Positions 60,312-64,000 of a DNA stretch of 64,000 bases are shown piece after piece. The number at the start of each line of letters is the position of its first letter. Within the stretch, counting starts at the first letter, position 1. Both the position numbers and the translations under genes were made by a program. The stretch is taken from the NCBI GenBank assembly GCA_017411385.1, contig JAFQQF010000024.1, positions 39,403 to 103,402 of the forward strand. The letters are read 5' to 3'. A model generated the notes under the pieces. The model was not told the DNA's origin. It worked only from the letters and a program-made list of their open reading frames with translations, and made no database searches. The DNA comes from Ruminococcus sp. GTDB taxonomy: Bacteria > Bacillota > Clostridia > Oscillospirales > Acutalibacteraceae.

Positions 60312-60352
60312 AACAGCAGTTTGCCCTTATGGACAGACTGCTGTGATTTTTT
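60312..60352 (+). terminator. Terminator of the epimerase/pyruvyltransferase unit
   Basis: ACAGCAGTTTG/CAGACTGCTGT imperfect stem followed by GATTTTTTA. Confidence 0.8.
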
Positions 60353-61445
60353 ATTTTGCTTCTACATCAGAAGAAGGGTAAAGCTCCTCAACCACATATT
60401 TTGATACTGAATAGTTGTGACTGTGCTTTCTCTTGATTTTAGGCTGATAATCTTCCATTGTGCATCCTGAGAAGATTATTTTGTCCTTGTCAACGGAGTG
60501 ACATACTCTCTTGTTAACAGGAGGCAGCTCCATATAATCGCCAAACATATGAGTAAGCAGGGTGTGATATTCAGAGGGAGCCCTGAAGGTGTGACCTTCA
60601 AATTCGATGTCAACACCGTCGCCCCACCATTTTGCGGGAGCAACCTCTTGAGGGAAGCCGTGGAAACCGCTCAGGGATGCCAGATAATTCTTCTTTGACA
60701 TTGCGTTTGCAAGCTTGCCGAGCACTACTCTGAGCCAGAGCATAAATGCCTTGGGAGTAAGAGCTTGAACTATACGGAAGAACCATATAAAGGGCATTTT
60801 TGAGTTCTTGTAAAGAGGCTCACCTGTTTTTGATTTTGAGCAAATCATACCGATAAGGCAGGTGAAAGCCTTGAAGAAGAACTTCTGCATAAGGGTGTTG
60901 TCGGGTACAAAATCCAGAGGGAAGATATCAATGAAAATACCCTTGTGCAGGGTTGTGTGTTCGAATTTGTTCTCTCCGAAATATGTACCTGTTCTGCGAA
61001 GCTTTGCATAGTAGAAGTAGCAGCCCTTGTCGGTGCCCTTTGTCTGCATAAATAAATCCTCTGGTAACTCTTCCTTTGCAAGCTTCATCAGCTTGTCAAA
61101 GTCAGGTCTGGGCATTGAAATGTCAATGTCATCGTCCCAAGGAATAAATCCGCCGTGGCGTACTGCACCGATGAGTGAACCGCCTACCAGATAATATCTA
61201 AGGTTGTGCTTGCGGCAGATTTTGTCAACTTCAATGAGAATATCAAGCTCTGCAAGCTGAAGCTTTCTCAGAAGCTTTTTCTGTTCTACGCTTTCTGTGA
61301 TTGTTTCACGCAGATTTGCTTCGAGCATTTCTTTGAGCTGTTCTTTGTTGCAGTTTTCATCAAGAGCTGATGAGATAACAGATACCGAGGCTTTTGTAGC
61401 CGCGTTAACAAGAGTATCTATATTTGCGATTTCGGGGTTAGTCAT
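60351..61445 (-). CDS. LicD family phosphotransferase
   Basis: This 364-residue protein has a long N-terminal helical region (1-70) and then the LicD core: NLRYYLVGGSLIGAVRHGGF and IPWDDDIDISMPR (about 97-130), with the catalytic DDDID. LicD proteins transfer phosphocholine or related phospho-groups to teichoic acids and surface sugars. ATG at 61445 is chosen because CGGAG lies 9 nt upstream; an ATG at 61502 lies in the -10 region of the promoter and cannot be the start. Confidence 0.9.
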   Translation of the reverse strand: MTNPEIANIDTLVNAATKASVSVISSALDENCNKEQLKEMLEANLRETITESVEQKKLLRKLQLAELDILIEVDKICRKHNLRYYLVGGSLIGAVRHGGFIPWDDDIDISMPRPDFDKLMKLAKEELPEDLFMQTKGTDKGCYFYYAKLRRTGTYFGENKFEHTTLHKGIFIDIFPLDFVPDNTLMQKFFFKAFTCLIGMICSKSKTGEPLYKNSKMPFIWFFRIVQALTPKAFMLWLRVVLGKLANAMSKKNYLASLSGFHGFPQEVAPAKWWGDGVDIEFEGHTFRAPSEYHTLLTHMFGDYMELPPVNKRVCHSVDKDKIIFSGCTMEDYQPKIKRKHSHNYSVSKYVVEELYPSSDVEAK

Positions 61446-61503
61446 AACTTTCAACTCCGTTTCTTGTGTTGTAAAAACAGATATATTCGTCAAATTCTTC
61501 ATT

Positions 61504-61532
61504 ATTATACATAACTTGTCCTCTATTTACAA
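61504..61532 (-). promoter_or_regulatory. Promoter of licD
   Basis: On the minus strand, TTGTAA (61532-61527), 17 nt, TATAAT (61509-61504). Confidence 0.75.
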
Positions 61533-61640
61533 TGTGTTTTCTGAATTTCGGAACTTTGGTTATTGTTTACACAAACAACTATGAGGTTTTGTGCAAATTT
61601 ACAATAACAAGCAGAAGTCTGCAACCTGAATAATGCAACT

Positions 61641-61670
61641 AACCTCTGACAATAATAAGGTCGGAGGTGT
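61641..61670 (+). promoter_or_regulatory. Hairpin covering the ribosome binding site of the SpoIIQ-like gene
   Basis: AACCTCTGAC (61641-61650) pairs over 9 bp with GTCGGAGGT (61660-61668), which contains the GGAGG. Translation may depend on opening of this stem. Confidence 0.45.
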
Positions 61671-61678
61671 TATCTTTT

Positions 61679-62437
61679 ATGAGAAGATACAGTTATCAAA
61701 AAAACAAAAAGAGTCGTAAAGAAAAAATCGGTTTCTTTACAGCCTTTTCGGTATGCATTGTTGCGGTTGCTTTGGCGCTTTGGTCAACATACGCCAGTAT
61801 TGGTGGGTTTGATAATCAGAATGTAACAGAGTCTACCTATATTGCCACAATGCCTCCTTCAACACAGGCGGTTAATAACTATGTTACAGGGGTTGTTGTG
61901 ACCGAGCCTGAGGAGGAAGAAACAACTGGCGCGGAAGTCACAGAGCCTCAAACAGAAGAAACGAGGGAAGAAACCACACAAGCCTATAGCGGTGAAAACA
62001 CCGCTTTGCAGACTATACTTCAGGTGTCCGCAAGCTTGGATTATCCGGTTATCTCGGAAGAAATCAAAAGGGAATATTCAGAGGATGCGGTGTACAGTCA
62101 GACAATGGGTGATTACCGCGCTCACACGGGTGTGGATTTTGTAGCAGATAAGGGAGAAAACGTTATCGCAATGTCAGACGGTATCGTTGACAGTATTTAT
62201 ACAGATGAAATGTATGGCAATGTTATTAAGGTTACCAACGGCAATTTCTCAATTTATTATTGCGGAGTTTCAGATACTATTTATTGTGCTGAGGGGTCAC
62301 AAGTCAGCCGAGGAGATATTATCGGCAACGTAGGGGATGTTCCCTGCGAAATAGATGACGGAATGCATCTGCATGTTGAAGTTAGGGTTGGCGACAAAAC
62401 AATAGACCCTTTGACAGTTATTTCAAACGATGAGTAA
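61679..62437 (+). CDS. M23 peptidase-domain membrane protein, SpoIIQ-like
   Basis: This 252-residue protein has a basic N-terminus, one membrane helix (about 19-42), a Thr/Glu-rich linker (about 60-110) and a LytM domain (about 140-248). The zinc ligands HTGVD and HLHVE are intact, as in clostridial SpoIIQ, which is needed for engulfment and a mother cell-forespore channel. The identification rests on size, topology and the domain only; a general wall endopeptidase is equally possible. ATG at 61679 has GGAGGTG 9 nt upstream; the GTG at 61667 overlaps that site. Confidence 0.75.
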   Translation: MRRYSYQKNKKSRKEKIGFFTAFSVCIVAVALALWSTYASIGGFDNQNVTESTYIATMPPSTQAVNNYVTGVVVTEPEEEETTGAEVTEPQTEETREETTQAYSGENTALQTILQVSASLDYPVISEEIKREYSEDAVYSQTMGDYRAHTGVDFVADKGENVIAMSDGIVDSIYTDEMYGNVIKVTNGNFSIYYCGVSDTIYCAEGSQVSRGDIIGNVGDVPCEIDDGMHLHVEVRVGDKTIDPLTVISNDE

Positions 62438-62508
62438 TAATATCAAGGCGTAAATAATATATATGTAAAACATCACTTGCCCTCGTTTCGCTTTAGGGGC
62501 AATGAATT

Positions 62509-62546
62509 ACGGCTGTGGAAATTATTTATCCACAGCCGTTTTTTGT
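62509..62546 (+). terminator. Terminator after the SpoIIQ-like gene
   Basis: ACGGCTGTGGA/TCCACAGCCGT, 11 bp, followed by T6. Confidence 0.9.
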
Positions 62547-62595
62547 AGAATATTGAAATTGTTAATTGACGAAAGCTATCAGGCGATGTTATGAA

Positions 62596-62679
62596 CTATC
62601 GTTCGCTGTGATGCCACTCCTCGTCTGCAAAAATCATATCGTCAATATCACCGTAACAGAAAACTACAGAACAAATCAA
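62596..62679 (-). CDS. Possible 27-residue small protein
   Basis: On the minus strand a TTG start stands 6 nt after GGAGGTG. The peptide begins MICSVVFCYGDIDDM and ends in an acidic/His part (DEEWHHSER). It lies 47 nt after the cytidylate-kinase-like gene on the same strand, so it could be its co-transcribed partner. Support is the ribosome binding site and spacing only. Confidence 0.35.
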   Translation of the reverse strand: MICSVVFCYGDIDDMIFADEEWHHSER

Positions 62680-62738
62680 AAAACACACCTCCGAAAAACA
62701 AACTTATATAGTATATGCTTTCGGGAGTAAAAAATGCA

Positions 62739-63365
62739 TTAATCCTCGTTCTGAATTTCCATATATGCTTTGATAATCTTTACTATTTTATCTGTGCTGA
62801 GCTTGGAGCTGTCAAGACAAAGGTCATAGTTCTGGGCATAGCCCCATTTCTGTCCGGAGTAGAAGCTGTAATAGTTTGCTCTGACCTTATCGGTTTTATT
62901 AACAATCTGTTCAGCACGGTTCTTAGCAACTCCGTGAATCTCAATGGCACGCTTTTTGCGGTATTCCATGTCAGCGTGAATGAAAACGCTCAGGGTGTCA
63001 TCTCTGTCCTTGAGAACATAGTCGGCACATCTGCCAACGATAACACAGGGACCTTCATCAGCGAGCTTCTTAATAATCTGATGCTGAAGAATGTAGAGCC
63101 TGTCGTTAACAGGCAAGTCGCTGTTGGAAGAAAAGCTGTTGCCGAAGCTGTAAAGTCCCATGGATAGGGAGTAGAGCAGACTGTTTGTGGCACGCTCGTC
63201 AACATTGTTGAACACCTCTGCGTCCATACCGCTTTCCTTGGCTGCAAGGGATATAAGCTCCTTGTCGTAGCAAGGAATGCCAAGAGAGTCTGCAAGTGCC
63301 TTGCCGATTTCTCTGCCGCCGCTTCCGAATTGTCTTGCAATTGTGATTATGTATTTACGCTCCAT
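62739..63365 (-). CDS. Cytidylate kinase-like family protein
   Basis: This 208-residue protein belongs to the cytidylate kinase-like group (Cmk2 type) common in Clostridia. The P-loop is in ITIARQFGSGGREIGKALAD (about 7-26), followed by PCYDKELI, VIVGRCADYVLKD (about 109-121) and a lid region DMEYRKKRAIEIHGV. The FGSGG loop differs from the classical GxxGxGK, and the true substrate of this group is uncertain. AGGATGG precedes the ATG. The gene is the last before the rRNA operon and is divergent from it. Confidence 0.85.
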   Translation of the reverse strand: MERKYIITIARQFGSGGREIGKALADSLGIPCYDKELISLAAKESGMDAEVFNNVDERATNSLLYSLSMGLYSFGNSFSSNSDLPVNDRLYILQHQIIKKLADEGPCVIVGRCADYVLKDRDDTLSVFIHADMEYRKKRAIEIHGVAKNRAEQIVNKTDKVRANYYSFYSGQKWGYAQNYDLCLDSSKLSTDKIVKIIKAYMEIQNED

Positions 63366-63703
63366 AGCACACCATCCTATATATTTAAGTTATAATATAA
63401 ATATATTATCATATTACTATAAAAAAATCACTACTTTTGTGTGATAAAATTTAAGTTTGTAAAAGGTGGACAAAAACAACGTTCAAAAATTATGTAAAGA
63501 ATATAAGAGTAAAACGGTTAATAATGGTAATAATAAGATAGTGACGTTCACTAATGAGAAAAAATCGGTGGTTTTATATTAACGGATGTGATAATGAGGG
63601 ACAATGATGCATCGAAATAGAAAAATTACAAGAGAAAAAGTCAGTGTTTATCGGGACTCAAAGCGTTTGTAAAAAAAATATTAAAATTTTTTGAAAAAAA
63701 TGC
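63366..63703. other. A/T-rich intergenic region with upstream element of the rRNA promoter
   Basis: No convincing gene. The last 40 bases before the promoter are A tracts (63669-63700), which fit an UP element for RNA polymerase alpha subunits. A 22-codon basic ORF (63604-63672) is probably chance. Confidence 0.5.
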
Positions 63704-63732
63704 TTGACTTTTTATGAGCGATGATGTAGAAT
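63704..63732 (+). promoter_or_regulatory. rRNA operon promoter
   Basis: TTGACT (63704-63709), 17 nt, TAGAAT (63727-63732). The leader of about 230 nt contains GACATTGAAAATTGAACA (63790-63807), an AAACAC-gcaa-GTGTTT hairpin and a perfect 20-bp palindrome (63940-63959) just before 16S. Confidence 0.85.
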
Positions 63733-63965
63733 AACTCTTGCGCTAAAGAGAGCGGCTCCCACAAACGGGCCAACCGAATCGGCGCAAAGGACATTGAAAA
63801 TTGAACAACAGATAAAGAGAACCCGTAATTAATTTGAGGAAAAAAGTACTCAAAAAGTTACAGTGAAGATGACACAACAAACATCAAGTAAACACGCAAG
63901 TGTTTTTAATGAGCAGACACAAAAGCTCTGAAATAGGTTTTAACACCATATGGTGTTAACATACA

Positions 63966-64000
63966 GATTTTAGAGAGTTTGATCCTGGCTCAGGACGAAC
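63966..64000 (+). rRNA. rrs: 16S ribosomal RNA, 5' end only
   Basis: The universal 16S beginning AGAGTTTGATCCTGGCTCAG is at 63974-63993. The mature 5' end is placed about 8 nt before it. The gene continues beyond the window. Confidence 0.95.

Noticed and set aside
61446-61502. Longer LicD protein starting at 61502
   Set aside because: The ATG lies within the -10 region of the promoter, so it would not be in the transcript; a good ribosome binding site exists for 61445.
63604-63672. 22-codon basic ORF upstream of the rRNA promoter
   Set aside because: It has only a weak GAGGG site and no family resemblance, and it runs into the A-tract element of the rRNA promoter.
1-64000. tRNA genes, prophage and insertion-sequence transposases
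   Set aside because: I looked for tRNA T-loop and acceptor patterns, integrase and transposase motifs on both strands and found none convincing.

Overview
The window looks like chromosomal DNA of a spore-forming, anaerobic Clostridia member, most likely Ruminococcaceae/Oscillospirales. The grounds are Gram-positive gene content (two class B sortases, SpoVT, SpoVAC, M23 peptidases, type III glutamine synthetase, a CotH protein ending in a type I dockerin), strong GGAGG-type ribosome binding sites with frequent TTG and GTG starts, and SigA-type promoters that often carry an extended -10. The species cannot be named from the sequence alone.

Layout. 1-9000: a truncated M23/G5 peptidase, trmL, the glycolytic set pgk-tpiA-gpmI (spacers filled by palindromic repeat elements), a membrane protein, a sortase B and a shikimate-kinase-like gene, then an array of small hairpins. 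9000-13800: a phosphate-response block on the minus strand (response regulator, histidine kinase, Na/Pi cotransporter preceded by PHO-box-like repeats) and a CarD-type regulator. 13800-19000: a minus-strand set nifS-thiI-sortase B-MoCF-like protein. 19000-22200: spoVAC, a TerB-like protein, MscS and a FliB homolog. 22370-26150: translation genes rpmG-secE-nusG-rplK-rplA-(L10 leader)-rplJ-rplL, closed by a terminator. 26200-28800: an ornithine-cyclodeaminase-family gene, spoVT, and a decayed spoVT paralog interrupted by a repeat element. 28890-39000: a cell-surface polysaccharide cluster (three GT2 glycosyltransferases, one GT4, ATP-grasp, CapA-like, pyruvyl transferase, acyltransferase, flippase). 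39000-45700: a YbjN-like protein, a second Na/Pi cotransporter, a processive GT2 and glnN.

45820-46610 is the most unusual stretch: a promoter, a 39-codon ORF with a strong ribosome binding site, a degenerate repeat array of two alternating unit types, and a strong terminator, with no long ORF. I read it as a probable structured RNA or sORF/RNA locus that I do not recognise.

46600-63400: uracil-DNA glycosylase, PduL-type phosphotransacylase, GH31 glucosidase, DegV protein, a zinc-type binding lipoprotein, acyl-CoA ligase, a nucleotidyltransferase, CotH-dockerin, a sugar epimerase with a pyruvyl-transferase fusion, LicD, a SpoIIQ-like M23 protein and a cytidylate-kinase-like protein. The window ends inside an rRNA operon: promoter at 63704-63732 and the first bases of 16S rRNA at about 63966.

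Much of the content serves the cell envelope: polysaccharide assembly and decoration (pyruvate, acyl and phosphocholine-type groups), sortase anchoring, peptidoglycan hydrolysis and dockerin-mediated display. Phosphate control is a second theme, with two PhoU-tailed Na/Pi transporters and a PhoPR pair. No tRNA genes, prophage, insertion-sequence transposase or CRISPR-cas genes were found.
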